Assembly: GCA_050084515.1 (NCBI GenBank)
Contig: CM114272.1
Location: 52,390,001 to 52,454,000, forward strand
DNA from: Blasia pusilla
Lineage: Eukaryota > Marchantiophyta > Marchantiopsida > Blasiales
DNA length: 64,000 bases
Direction of reading: 5' to 3'
The translations under genes were made by a program, and so were the position numbers. The notes under the pieces are model-generated. The model was not told the origin of the DNA and ran no database searches. It saw only the letters and a list, made by a program, of their open reading frames with translations. Of the stretch, positions 1-12,154 are shown piece after piece (the first letter of the stretch is position 1; each line of letters begins with the position of its first letter).

Positions 1-169
1 ATGGCAGGGGGACAATTGAGTGGATGCTTGTAGATCTAGGTCTTGATTCTTCAAGTTTTCGAGAAACGATTTCACATGTGAAAGGGTTAGTCCTTTCACT
101 TAAGTTCAAATGCTGCGATTGCTCTAGAGGTTGGATAATTTTCCCCTAAGCGGCTACACCCCTTTCTCG

Positions 170-545
170 TGATCCCAATGTCAAGGCACACGTCCATCTT
201 CACTAGTATTAGTCCAACAAAAATACATATGTCATCTTCCCTTATCTCACAACTAGCTAGTGTAGATTTTACCTCGGTCGATTGCACAAGGTAATTTAGA
301 TATGTTTTTATATGGCTTTGTTTTGGTGATGCGTTGATTGCTGATCCTACATGTTTTGACAATCTTGGTAGGTTGAGTCTGCGCATACAAAAGGTTTAGT
401 TGTTTTACGTAACAACAAGAATCAAGAAGTTAAGTTATGGAGTGAGACGCGACTTATGACATCATTCTTTTGGCGGTGGAAGTATTAGGCATTTCCAAGT
501 GTGTCTTTTGATACTTTCCTCAAACCTTGTGCTCACTATTGTCTT
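170..545 (+). pseudogene. Decayed LINE restriction-like endonuclease C-terminus
   Basis: This fragment matches, in translation and nearly base for base at its end, the open LINE reading frame at 63.3-64.0 kb. The shared core is ADPT near base 340, followed by RIKKLSYGVR, and then the nucleotide run coding for AVEV and ending in tttgatactttcct. That region belongs to the PD-(D/E)xK-type endonuclease found at the C-terminus of R2/CRE-like LINEs, which cuts the target site. A TAG codon after IQKV, a frameshift and a TGA show that it is dead. The left edge is uncertain, and bases 1-169 may belong to the same element. Confidence 0.6.
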
Positions 546-681
546 GGGAATTATCAACTTATCCTCATAGTCTTTAGGTCGTCATCACTCATTCTTCATC
601 ATGTATCTCAATGAAATTAAAAATTACACAAGTATTGGTTCTGATACATTAAGCCAAAAAGTGAAGTTGTGGTACATTCAA

Positions 682-923
682 GACCCGGTCCCATGCGGCT
701 GAGGTTGCTAGGACCCGGCCCCAGGGTTCCGGATCTTAATTGATCCGACAAATGACATTCATGGGACGTGAACATAATTCGCGCCGCTAAAATATAGAGC
801 GCAAGTTTCCCGACTGTATTACCACATGTTTCCAACCGAGAAGGAAATAATACGGTTGCTGTACGACGATCGCAGCGACCACGATTGCGACTGGGCAGGG
901 AGCTGGCCGCATGGGACCGGGTC
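682..923. mobile_element. MITE-like element with perfect 18-bp terminal inverted repeats
   Basis: Bases 682-699 and 906-923 are exact reverse complements (gacccggtcccatgcggc), enclosing about 200 bp without coding capacity. The size and structure fit a small non-autonomous DNA transposon or foldback. I could not define a convincing target-site duplication, so the superfamily is open. Confidence 0.55.
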
Positions 924-1122
924 CTCATAATAGATAGATCATTAGTGTTTTTTTCAACATATTTCAAATAATTAGTTAAGGAAATTTTCTTCGGTTTTGA
1001 TTTCCTTATTTTAAGTTTCACTTGCTGTCATATTTTGTACTTCTTGCTCCTTTTCCTTTAATTACAGCATCTACAAGCTCTCGTTGTTTTTTTTTTAGCC
1101 ATTCGGACTATCCTCGTGTCTT

Positions 1123-2140
1123 ATGCACGTATATATTAGTTATATTCTTCTCCACACGTGTTTAAATTCTCCTTGTCCTCTTATGAGATTTAAAAAAAAA
1201 AAAATTTCAAACGGATATCTTCCTTTCCATTTATTTCCTTACAAAGCTCTATATTCATTTTTAAACCGGTGTAAAAGAGCTCATCTTGTGTCTTGGAGTC
1301 TTAGGAAATTCTTATTTAGGAGCTTAGTGTTGCCGGTGATCTTATATGGGACCCAAGTTTGGGGCCCTAGTTTTAAGAAGACAAGTTGGGAGTGCGTGGA
1401 AAGGGTGCAAAAGATATTTCTACAAGAAGAATTGGGTGTAAGAAACCAAACTCCGTATGGTATTCTTCTTGCGGAAACAAGTTGTCTTCCTCTAGAAGCT
1501 GAAGCTCTTTACTTGACCATCACTTACATCGCAAGGGTGAGATCTCTTGATGTTTCTCGCCTCCCTCATCAAGCTTTGCGAGCCACGCGTTCCATAAGGT
1601 GGATGGCGGATGTGGTGACTTGATCTTCAAAGTGGAATGTGGCGGAACGCGATTGGGACTTGAAACTGATGGCCCTCCGTGAGTATCTACAGAAGAAATT
1701 TCTCAACATCATTTGGAGCAGTCCGAGCACCAAAATGGAGTTTTATCAACTTCATGTTAATCCTATGCTTGTATATTGTGAACAAGGATACTTACTTGCG
1801 GGGATCTCCACGTTCTTACGACATATTATCGCACATCATAGAACTAGGTCTCATAGGTTAGGAATTGAGGAAAGACGATGGTTTAAAATTGATAGAAGTG
1901 AACAAATTTGTAGGTTATGTGACGGAGAAAATTTTGAGGATGAAGAGCATGTGTTTGTTACATGTTAGAAGGTATGAAGAGATTAGACTAGCTCATAAAA
2001 TAGATGTGGAGAATTTCTAATCTTTACTACATCTAGTGCCTTATGATTTAGGTTGTTATATTAGGGACGTCATTATTCATCGCTCAAATGCTCTAGACTA
2101 TAACTAGAAGAAGATTTTAGGATCTTTTTATGATTAATAA
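1123..2140 (+). pseudogene. LINE (non-LTR retrotransposon) ORF2 C-terminal fragment
   Basis: The frame carries the thumb/C-terminal region typical of plant LINE ORF2 proteins. It has LFRSLVLPVILYGTQVWGP, then a long helical stretch (LLAETSCLPLEAEAL), then a zinc-binding motif CRLCDGENFEDEEHVFVTC of the CX2C-X8-H-X3-C type. The polymerase catalytic core is missing, so this is a 5'-truncated insertion. A TGA at 1621 interrupts the frame, which then resumes in phase. Near 1966 a stop plus a +1 shift leads into RRYEEIRLAHKIDVENF and the usual LINE tail, which holds more stops. Non-functional. Confidence 0.8.
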
Positions 2141-3438
2141 ATGAATGACTTGTAATATATTTTTTAACTTTTTGAGTCCCACGGGTTTGATCTATTTACT
2201 ATTTTCCATATTACTTATATCCCAGTCTCATTACTTTTTTATTTTAAAAAAATATAAATAAATAAATTTATAAATTTTGATTAATAAAATACGAATTATA
2301 ACTAATAAACACGAAAGATTGCTTTCGTTGATAGCGGTGGCCGCACTCAGCATCATCACATTACAACAACGCGAACAAGGAATAGTACGTCCGTCAGAGT
2401 CCGTCAGGGACCTGGGTCCTCCCACGGAAGCACCCGTAGATCTTTCTTCCGCTTCCCTGTCCCAGACTCCCAGGACCCGCCAGCTCTCATCCATAGCTCC
2501 ATCCGCACGGATTCGGGAACCGTGTCCGTCGGTGACTCCGTGTCCGTCATTGTTTCCGTCACGCCTCACTATGGATGAGTATTCTTCCCGCGTATTATTC
2601 GATGATCTCCGAATTCTCACAATTCTTTTCCAAATTTGGAATATACAATATTAATTTTTAATATATGCCACACATGTAAAAGAGCGAGTATGTGAAATTT
2701 AATACGAAAATATAGAAAGAACCAAGGTGCGGCCCTTTGAAAGAGAAAATAATTAATAATTAATACACACATTTGATGGACTATAGGATAGTCTAGATGA
2801 AAAAAATTTATGATTAATAAGAGGGAGATTAGATTAATTTTCTACAATTTAGGGATGGGATGCTAGGATTTATAATAAGACAAAAGAATTTCAGTAATCC
2901 CTCCATTAATTATTTCGATTAGTGAACTTGATTCAAATTGAACAAAACTTTAAGAGGTTATCTTCTCACCATCCACCTACAAGTTGAAATTGATCCACAG
3001 CCCTCTCCTTGTTATATGCCAATAAGAGAGAAGAGGGGGTAGGATTTAGGTCAGAAACACAAAAGAGATGAACCTCAATAAAATATGCATGATGGAAAAT
3101 CCATCCTAAAAACAAAAGAGGGGGACTCAAAGAGTCAAGTATCCAAAGGCCACAATCGGACACGTAATGGAAGAAGGGAGCATCAACAACCCTTTGAGTC
3201 ATTGTTTTCAAATTCTGGATGGGTTTTTCATCACCCGCTTTTTATTAGGACCTCATGTATCCATGACACCCATTCTCAAATTTCGTCATGTTAATGTTAA
3301 TCATAGCAAAATTTTACCTCACTTTAGGAGGGGCCACACTAGTCAATCTCTCTAATGGATCACTCTTGATTTAGCACAAGAACCTTTTCAACAATCACTC
3401 GGAGAAAACACGACAGGGGAAAAAACACCAGGAGTTTC
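2141..3438. other. No gene recognised
   Basis: This is AT-rich sequence with a GC-richer patch at about 2,390-2,575 in which the motif tccgt recurs about seven times. Short open frames on both strands there show no recognisable domain and look like chance. Confidence 0.5.
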
Positions 3439-3670
3439 TTAAAACAAAGATGACTACTAGTTCAAGAGAATAATGCAACATTTTGTCCCCTCACTGTTTC
3501 TTAAAACGAAGATGGCTCGGGGACTAGTTCAAGAGAACAATGCAGCATTTGGTCCCTTATACGAGTGCATACTACGAGGAGTTAAAACGAAGATGGCTTG
3601 GGGGACTAGTTCAAGGGAACAATGCAGCATTTGCTCCCTTATACGAGTGCATACTATAACTATGAGGAAT
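3439..3670. repeat. Three-copy tandem repeat, period about 60-80 bp
   Basis: Three imperfect units start with ttaaaac(g/a)aagatg at about 3,439, 3,500 and 3,581. Each continues with actagttcaagagaa and aatgcagcattt. The last two units also share cttatacgagtgcatacta. The first unit is shorter and more diverged. Confidence 0.75.
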
Positions 3671-4030
3671 TAATATGGACCCATGAGTTGCATTGTGCTT
3701 AAAACTCCTAAACTGCAGGAGGCGATGAGTGTTGTCCAGGAAGGTAATAGCACGGAGAAATCGTTGGAAGGCGGGATAATAGTGACATGTCATTCGTGGT
3801 GTAGATGAAAAGGGCTTAGGGTAGAGGAACACGAGGCAAGGAGATTCCCTACGATTCTTCCAATAAGAGAGAATGTTTGGCTTTGCTTGTCCTGCCAGCT
3901 TCACGGCCCCATCAGCACTTCTGTCGGTCAGAGAGCTCCATAAATGTCAACCACGACGCCAGAAAAGGGGCACAAACATTGTGGGAGTAATCTTTTCAGT
4001 CAAAGAAAGCAGAATCCAGCTACTCGTTCC

Positions 4031-4490
4031 TTCTTTCCATCCATCTATTACATCCAACTGAAAATATCCACTTTCTTATGGAAAACAAATAAAATTAGTT
4101 TCAACCCTCAAAAAGAGGCTGAGAGGGTTAGAAACTTGGGTAAGAGAGGATGTAATAGATGGACAGTGAAGACATGTCCTCCTGATTACGTTCTTCACTA
4201 ATCTGGTCCCAAATGATGTCGATTGAACCCCCCGCAGAGGAGTGGGAGTAATCAGAAGATCACTTCCATCCATCCATCTATTGACATCCGACTGAAAATA
4301 TCCATCCATCTAATGGAAATAAATAAATAAATTATTAAACAATTATTTCTAACCCTCTCAGCCTCAAAAAGTTTTTGAGGTGGAGAGGGTTAGAAACTTG
4401 GGTAAGAGAGGATGTACAAGGACAGTGAAAACATGTCCTCCTGATTACGTTCTTCACTAATCTGGTCCCCAATGATGTCAATTGAAACCC
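4031..4490. repeat. Direct duplication of about 230 bp
   Basis: The segment from about 4,031 to 4,232 is repeated at about 4,263-4,490. Shared landmarks include ccatctatt, gagagggttagaaacttggg, and the block running from catgtcctcctgattacg to aatctggtccc. The copies differ by small indels; the second has extra taaataaa. Confidence 0.75.
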
Positions 4491-4515
4491 AACCTCCCCC
4501 CCCCCAAAAGGAAAG

Positions 4516-4629
4516 GAGAGGGTGAAATTGACTGCAGTGACTAGTGCTTTTGGCAGGTCCAGATTTCACCCTCTCTTTGGCACTTGTGGATGAAAATGGG
4601 ATATGCCAAAAAGAGTAGTCACTGCAGTC
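4516..4629. repeat. Compound inverted repeat (foldback)
   Basis: Two interleaved inverted pairs are present. gagagggtgaaat (4516-4528) pairs with atttcaccctctc (4563-4575). The block 4530-4555 (gactgcagtgactagtgctt onwards) pairs with 4604-4629 with few mismatches. Transcribed, the region could fold into alternative hairpins. It abuts the end of the duplication at 4,490. Confidence 0.65.
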
Positions 4630-5319
4630 TCTCTGCAGGCGATGTTCCAATCCGTCCACATAAGATCTCTACAGCCCACTTTTCAACAACTCCTGCTTCT
4701 CAAGGGCAGCAATCTTCAGCCCATGCACCTGCGGCGTCGTGGCAACGATTCAACGATCTATTGTATAACCCAATTTTCTCTCTCTTTTCTCCAAAGACGG
4801 TAATTTTCTTTTCTTTTCCCTTCATTGGCGGTGGCATTTAGTGAGTTCTTGAGGTTTATGAGAAATGTATAATGAATAATAAAAGGATGTAATAAAAAAA
4901 AGAAGATAAATTATTAGAAGGGTATTTTTTTTCTTGAATGTAAAATTTTACTGTTTTGGTAAAAAGAATTAAAGAATTTGAAGGTGGGGACGCCATACTA
5001 TTGTCACTTACATTTCTGAGTGTAAATAAGGGGTCTCCAATTTTTATAATAAACCAACGGGCTTTTGAAACGGGTTCAAACAGTGACACCCTCCTGATAT
5101 TTTCTTCACTTAATAAATATGGTCTCTTTTGAGACCATTACGAAGCTCTCCTAATATTTTTTTAAATACATAATAAATATTGTCTCTTCTGTTCTGTTGG
5201 TGGTCTTAACTCTAGGCCCTTCCAATTTATTTTTCTCCAAGGTGTGGCCTCGGGCATCCTTGACTACTTTAATCCCCCTTCTTTTGTACGTCCCATGCAT
5301 TCCCATCACCCTTTCATGC
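4630..5319. other. No gene recognised
   Basis: Ordinary AT-rich sequence. A small hairpin (atggtctc-tttt-gagaccat) near 5,118 is the only structure seen. Confidence 0.5.
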
Positions 5320-6125
5320 TCACCTTAATTCCTTTTCTATTATTACTAAATGTACGGTTACATGGTTATTAAATGCACGTATACTTTGGGAAGGGAGGAA
5401 ACTATTGGGGAAGATTATTTCTATACCTTGACTGGTGTTTACATAACTTTCAGTAGTAGGACAGACGAGTACCACTATGAATATTTGTAGAAGTAGGGAT
5501 AGTATGGACAACTTCACGGGTTTCCTGATTGATTTCCTGCCGTTTCGTTCCATTGCGGCGAACGAATGCATGAGATTGCAGTATGGCTTCGGATCCCCTC
5601 CCGACTATGGAACCGAGAAAGGCGTTCCACCAAAGCAGTCGTTACGTATTAACGCCCTTCTCTCGGAGAATGCGCGAATGAAAGTCAGAATACGCTTAGT
5701 GCCTCGCAGAGCTCCCGTTCGTACGAACGGAAGGCCCCAAGTCACAGACCCTCCAGAGCTTATCGTGTCTCTTTTTGGGACTGCTTTGAAGGCTTCTGTG
5801 AATTGGTCCATCTGCTGATCAATCGGATACTTTGCGTGGAAGACAGTGGAGGAGAAGACGGTGGACTCCCTCGTACAACTGCTGAGCAGGGAGATGCCAG
5901 GAAGTTTCCGAATCCAGCCCTGTAATGTAAGCCAGCTCCGAGAAAGTGTGTGAAAGCCTTCCACCGCACCAGATGCCCGAAGCTGTGAAGCAAGCAGAGT
6001 CCGTTTAGGCACGAGGTGACTTCCCAAGTGCAATTTTCAGTAAAAGAGTGAGTGTCAGGAGAGTCCAGTGCCACTTCAGAAAGTGGTGAAGGCAATTGGA
6101 TGATGCCTGCATTGACTGCATGCAT
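5320..6125 (-). other. Unassigned minus-strand open frames
   Basis: Base composition rises here and the minus strand has three sizeable open frames. 5,605-6,033 gives 142 aa, 5,760-6,125 gives 121 aa, and 5,320-5,571 gives 83 aa. The last begins with a basic stretch and a hydrophobic run (LSILSLLLQIFIVVLV) resembling a signal or membrane anchor. None matches a family I recognise. The frames overlap one another, so at most one is real at any point. They may be parts of a spliced or decayed gene. Confidence 0.2.
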
Positions 6126-6554
6126 TCGCCCACAGTCTCTCTGTTGCGGGACTAGGGGAACAGCTAAACGACCAATCGCTCTGGGGACGTAGTTTCAAAC
6201 ATGCGTTAGATTGTGCAGACGTGTGTACCTTCTTTGACCGACTGCCGACCACCGCATTGTTCGGTTAGACGTGAAGATCAGCTTTTTACTCCCAAACTGG
6301 TATCACTTGGAATAGGTAGTGAGAGGTTTAGAATCTTCTGTCATCATCGTAGGAAGGTAGTAGCATTGTCCGCGTGCCCCTTTTTTCTAGGGTTGCTTAA
6401 TGGTGACAGCTTGTGTTCCATGTTCATGCAGTCTTACTGGAATGAACCTCTGAACGGAAAATTCATCAACTTTCCTTCTGTTTGACATCTTTGTCGTTCA
6501 ATCCACGGCAATATAATACTTCAGCTTGCGTCTGGAACAACTCGGTTTAGACTG

Positions 6555-6589
6555 TTATATTGGTGAAGTGACAGACTTCACCAATATAA
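6555..6589. repeat. Perfect 15-bp stem hairpin
   Basis: ttatattggtgaagt is followed by a 5-nt loop (gacag) and its exact reverse complement. No T-run follows, and a terminator role is not expected in a plant nucleus. Confidence 0.7.
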
Positions 6590-9500
6590 AATTAATGAGA
6601 CGTGATTCAGAGAGATGTCTGAATGACCTGGACCTGACCTCTCATCGAGAAGGATGAATGATCTCCGAATGAGAGTTATAAATAACCAGGACTGCTTACT
6701 ATGTAAGGAGCATTGGTGGTAGAGACCTTTCTCTTTTCTCGGGGTTCCATTCTAGTCTCGAAACTAGTAGCTTCTAATCTTGGAGGTCTCGTGGTGTAGA
6801 TCTGACTTGTAACATTCTCAAATAAGGACTCCAAAGTGGATCGGTGGATGAATCTTCAGGAGGAAGTGGACCACGGTGTATTGGTGTGTCCTTGTGTTAC
6901 TTGTTTGGCTCTTGCTTGTGGCATCAGAAAAGAGAAGGATTTCTCCACATAGACAAGGGATGAGGGCTTTATCTCTGCTGGCCTTTTAAGCAGTTCACTC
7001 CAGCTGACCCAACTTCGTCAGCTGCGGCGACGGATGTACTTTCCTGGAGAGATTCTACCCAACAATGCCAGACGTCCCTCTGAGAGTTAATTTACCTCTG
7101 AAATAAAGCGACTCAACGTCAGACAGGAGGAGGAGTACGAGGAGTCTCGGAAGCTCCCGCACTTGCATCCCTGTGCGCTCCAGATGCGCAAGGAAGAGGT
7201 TCAATCAAAAGAGAAAAGGTGCAAAGGCAACCCTCATCACGGAGAGAAATGATCGAAGCAAAAACAAGAGAGGAAAGATTTCGAGACGACCAGTTCTTAC
7301 AGCTCAACGTCCTCATCATCAGTTCATCGACAGTTCCAAGAAATCAAAGAGAGACAGATTCTTGAGTCTCAGTAAGAGACTCGAGAAACATCTAAGGTTT
7401 TAAGGTAAAGCTGTGCCTTGAACCTGAGATTCATCTCGCACACTGCTGCACCGAAACAGGGCATGCACCAGGTCGTGCATGATGGAGAAGAGAAGACTCA
7501 TCGAGGAAAAGAAAAAGAAAGCTGCTGGCAGGATAATGTCCTATCTCGAGCAGGGAGTTTCAAGACGGCAGCAACTCACCATCTTGATTGACTGAAACCA
7601 TGACCATTAGACCCCAGAGCTGGCGTGCAGCTTTACACGAGCCAGACCTCTGACAGTGATTGTTTCGTATCGGATGTAACCCCCTTTCGCCAGCTTTTCG
7701 GTCCTGAAATCTTGCCACAACGTTCAACTTGTTGTGTCGATAGTGTGACTAGTGAGTATCTGATGCGTCCCTCTTTCGCCAATTTCTCGCCTGTGAATTC
7801 TTGACACAAGTTTCGACCCTTCCGAGTCGAGGATGTGACAGAATCTGACATGACCTTATTTCGCCGAATCTGGCCAGAGAATTCTTCGTATAACTTTCAA
7901 TCTATACATTCCCTTCGGTTTCGAAAACCGTGACAACGAGTGGGATGACTCTACTCGAGTTGAGCCGATCGGTACAACGCGAACTCAAACAATCAGCATG
8001 AGAGAACACAAACAAAAGGGTACGTAGCAATCAGATGATGGCAGAAACAGAATCAGAACAAAAAGGATGGCAGAACCCATCACAGAATTTCAATGGCACA
8101 ATCCGTTGGACAATGAGGATGTGAAACCAAGCTGAAGTAAAAAGGATGGGAAAATCCATCCAAGGAGACTTGAGAATCGATGAACTCCAACAGCCTCAGC
8201 TCGATCTGTCAGACAATCTCTGTCATGTTTGTTGGCTACCGACAGACATCACTACACTGCATAGTGAGGTCAATTACGAATAAGATCGTTCGAGATATCA
8301 GCTGAGACTACATCCATTGAAACTGCAGCTCATAGCCACGACTCTCTTCCATCTACAGAGACGGTGCGTTATGTGTACTCACTCGGGTAAAACAATCCAC
8401 CTTCACAAATAACCAGGAAGAGAAAGAAATATGACACTCGTCTGCCAAATCGCCCCATAGACTTTGGGCTTTGGCTTTTCTCTTACTGCTTCAGTTGTAC
8501 AAGCCTCAGGTACGGGACGCAAGGACAAGTATTCTAAGATGCGGCCTTCGAAGCCCTGTCCATCATATCCGCATAGCCACGTACAGTTTGATTACAGACT
8601 TGTACAGTCCTCGCAAGATCTCATGTGCTCATCGATCACGGTGCATCAACGTTTCTTCTCCTCAGAGAACGAACCCTTGACCCGTGAAAGACAATGATAT
8701 CAATGCACTTGGATAGGATGGGCATGTAGCGTCATTTGGATTCTACTCGAATTGTAACCGATTCCCTACGCGTCGCCAGAGATCGGCAAGGAACCGATTC
8801 GTGGACACAGTGGATGTGACTGTGCAGTGTCATGACTACGACAGCTTTGCTTCACCTTGGAGGTACAGCAGTTTGAGAAAGCTCATACGAAAGTTTGAGG
8901 GTTTCTCGCACTTTCACTCGAGTCTCAGAACCATTGCTTCTGGCGATCTTCTCGCGACCGATCATACGAACACCAAGTGCGGAGTGACAGGGTTAGCGTC
9001 AGTTAAGTGTCGATGAAGAAGGCATCCAATCGGGCATTTCGGGTATGGGACTGATGGCTTCGTTGGTAGGATGCAGATGGAAGATTTGGGTGGGCTACCA
9101 CCGGTGAACAGGAATGAATGTGACACAAGTTTTCCCACCAACTGCTCTCTATGAGAGCAAAACCTCATGATAGGACCGATCTAACGGGGATGAAGGTATA
9201 TGCAGGCCTGTTCAGTAGGTGCTGACAATTCTTGAGGTCGTCTGATGGGGGCCGAGGTACTTAACATCTTTGGAGTTAAGGACTTCGAATTTCCATGCAG
9301 ATGGGCAGAGTGCCAAAGGGGAGCTATAGGCATGGAGATGGAGTACAACTGAAAGTTGAGCGCTGTATCGAGGATTCAGACCGCAAGTGTGAGGCTGCAG
9401 CACTAGAAGTCACCCATGAGTAAGTGAAGAGGGGACGTATCACATCTGCAGCGTAGAACTGCGGATGTAGAGATTTATAAATCCTCGAAATATGGTTTCA

Positions 9501-9792
9501 TGGAAGGTCTTAGGTTCCCGGTCTGGTCGAGTCTAGTCAACTCTAGGACCACTTGATTATGTCTAGTGGAGCTGCATAGACCGCTCCTTGACCTTTGGTA
9601 TCACCTTTGACGATGCTCGCTGCATCTTGTCCAGAGACCAATTTTCGGGAACCATCAGATTCTAAGGAAGAGGGACAGTAGAAAGCCTTACCCAATCAAG
9701 TAAGCTTTCTTCAAGTACATCGGGTCCAGGAAATGGATATGTTCCCTCAATTGAAAGCGGTTAATTTTGATGAACCTGTCTACCAAACCTAG
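6590..9792. other. GC-balanced region without recognised gene
   Basis: Only short open frames are present, for example 7,173-7,403 (+, very basic, rich in K and R), 8,464-8,697 (+) and 8,801-9,016 (+). None carries a motif I can name. The composition differs from the AT-rich flanks and resembles that of gene neighbourhoods elsewhere in the window, so an old pseudogene or an intron-rich gene is possible but unproven. Confidence 0.3.
7667..7930. repeat. Degenerate three-unit tandem repeat, period 85-89 bp
   Basis: The motif ctttcgcc (or atttcgcc) recurs at about 7,684, 7,773 and 7,858. Each copy is followed by a similar string with gaattctt/gaaatctt and ends in a gtgac. Read on +, the three units give related peptides beginning TPFRQLF, RPSFANF and TLFRRIW in one frame, broken by a TGA. 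Confidence 0.45.
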
Positions 9793-10206
9793 CTCGCGTG
9801 GGATTCAGAGTCACCTCCAGAAAACTATGTTCTAGGTGTTATTTCAAACGAGAGCGTCTCTGACTTTATCACTACAAATGCAGATGGAACTATTCAAAGC
9901 TACTGCGGTACGTTGGAGAGAAGAGCTTTCATGGACTTCTTAAACAGAGCGCGGAAAATGGCAGAGCCTTTCAATATCGAATGCAGAATTATGAGTCTTG
10001 CCGAGATCATGCAAAGACGGTTCACCGCTGGATCAAGCAGCTGGAGGAAGATAAGCCGACCTGTGCACAACCAGTTCAACCACTGGATTTCCGAACTTGC
10101 TTACAGGTCCAGCGATCAAAAGGACTCCCCCTGGAGATGTCTAACTGGTCGGCACACGGACTCTGCAGACAATAGGTCACTGAATGCAACTTCACTGGTA
10201 TTTTAG
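9793..10206 (+). CDS. Unassigned open frame, possible exon or gene relic
   Basis: After a TAG at 9,790 the + strand stays open for 137 codons to a stop at 10,204-10,206. The product is hydrophilic with balanced composition. It includes ESVSDFITTNADG, ERRAFMDFLNRARKMAEPF and LAEIMQRRF. A second plausible tract lies at 10,515-10,871, with EYVRQIDVFAISLSNSK and RNGYYKLLLGTGDTRNRR. The two lie in different frames separated by stops. I recognise no family. They could be remains of one gene, exons of a real gene, or chance frames in GC-balanced sequence. Confidence 0.25.
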   Translation, partial: LAWDSESPPENYVLGVISNESVSDFITTNADGTIQSYCGTLERRAFMDFLNRARKMAEPFNIECRIMSLAEIMQRRFTAGSSSWRKISRPVHNQFNHWISELAYRSSDQKDSPWRCLTGRHTDSADNRSLNATSLVF

Positions 10207-12007
10207 AGATTACCTTGTGAAAAAACCACCACTTGCTCGAGTAACCATTTCTCTTGTCTTCAACACAGGACCTCGACGAAAGCATTCGTCTCGCAGAACC
10301 ACGGCAGAACCATCACATAGGAGTCAATGTACGAATTCACAGAAAAGAAAAGAGATTCGACGGTGTAAGCAGAAGGCCTGGTTGCAAAGGTAAACATCCG
10401 ACATGAATTCGGACGACCCAGTATAGAAGTTCATCCCCAACCAGTTTAAGACCATTGCCTGCAAGCGATAGCATCGATTGTGAACGAGAGCATGGCATCA
10501 GTTGATTATTCCTCTTGAGCGTCCCTGGAAATACATCTGAGATTGGGCATTTACAAGGGATAAGACCAGCGATCTCCACGAATTTGGAGTCATGTGTTCG
10601 AGAATACGTACGACAAATCGATGTTTTCGCAATCTCCCTTTCCAACAGTAAGATATCGACAGAGGATCGTGACTTCCGCAACGGTTACTACAAACTTTTG
10701 CTCGGGACAGGGGACACACGGAACAGGAGAATCCACATGACATTCTGGCTTCCTTCGCACCTTCACAGCGCCAGGTTCATAGCTTCGATGGCAAAGCACT
10801 CACCGTCTGAAACATGCCCATTGTTAAATCTGTTCTCCCCTTCATCCAGCGACAGTATCACGTCCCAATAACTTTCGCAACCAAATCCCGTTCAGATTCT
10901 TGGCTCACAAGCACGAGAAACTCGATCCAACCCTTCCCCACAATGAAAAAAATGAAGGCACTAACAGCCCAAACATCTGCACGACATGGCTAAGGAGGAC
11001 AATTTGGTCCCTCTCTGTACTACATCAGTCTATGATTGTGTACAATACTGCAACTCTGAAACTGCGATAGGAATCCAAGTATGAGACCAGGAAGCGAGAA
11101 AAACGCGCGCTATGCGGATCTCGGAATGAACACCCCTTCCAAAATTCGGCCCCTCGCACCTTCCTCCAACGCGTACACGTTTCTCCGTCTCGACATCCAC
11201 ACACTCATCGAGCATTCCTCCCTCCGCCTTACATTTCTCCAAAGCCACGGAACATTCTTCACCTCTTCCAAAAACGCCCGCTCCATGACTACTTCGATGC
11301 ACGCTAACCACATTCGAAACCTCTCACACCTATATCCACACGCCACTCTTCCCTGATCTCCCCCTCTCCACCTCTGCGCAACCTCTCCATCTTCGACGGC
11401 GGACACAGGACGCAATCAATCCCCCTCTTTCGATTTTACAAACGCATGGAACTCTCTGCCATTCTGTCCCCACGAGCAAGGCTCCAACCACACGAATCCG
11501 ACTACAACACACACCCCCTGGAACCTCCGCATTCTAACTTCCCTGATCTACATTCGTGAGCGAGGACGCGATCAGCGATTGTCCGGATTAGGTCGCCTTT
11601 GGGCTTCTTGGCAACTCTCTTCGTCCGCCTCCATCTCCCGAGACTCGAAACTCCGAAAAATTCGAACTCTTGTGACATATTTGTTGCTCTTTGTCCGGAA
11701 TCTGGACTAAGCAGTATGAACCTCTCGAGTCTCGACGTGTGGCGTTTTCTCAATGTCCAAGCACGTGTTCTGAGTGCACGTGACAAGTGCCGCACGCTGC
11801 CGCCTCGCGAAAACGTGCTCAAAACGCAGAGGGCACATGCGAATTTCGAAATGCCATCCCATCGCGTGGTGAGTGGAAGACATGCCGCCCATAAGAAAAT
11901 GGAATAATCTATCTACAAACTAGTTGGAAGTTGCTCCGCTGTTTGACACGTGCACTTAAATTTAGGGTGGGCGGCTTATGACGGGTGGAGAAGGACTAAT
12001 TATTTTA
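10207..12007. other. Unassigned GC-rich, pyrimidine-rich stretch
   Basis: 11,080-11,830 is unusually C-rich on + and has overlapping open frames on both strands, including a 106-aa minus frame at 11,502-11,822. Composition and CpG content resemble the 5' leaders of the two host genes at 42.2-42.9 and 57.8-58.3 kb. It could be a promoter or first-exon region, but I cannot build a spliced product from it. Confidence 0.25.
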
Positions 12008-12154
12008 TATTATTTTTGGAGAATGTAAATTCTTCTCTATTTGACACGTGGCAACCGGTTGAATTACATTTATAGCTTTTTCATGGGCTATGCACTAGAT
12101 AAAACTTTTCAAACACTTTTTAATTTTACGTGCATAGGATACCAAATAGTCTAG
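12008..12154 (+). mobile_element. Possible short Helitron relic
   Basis: It resembles the Helitron at 60,181-60,435. It has an AT-rich start running into ggagaatg, an internal tttgacacgtggcaac, caaacactttttaattt, then gtgcataggatacc and a final ctag. The expected TC start and a clean hairpin are not visible. Confidence 0.35.
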
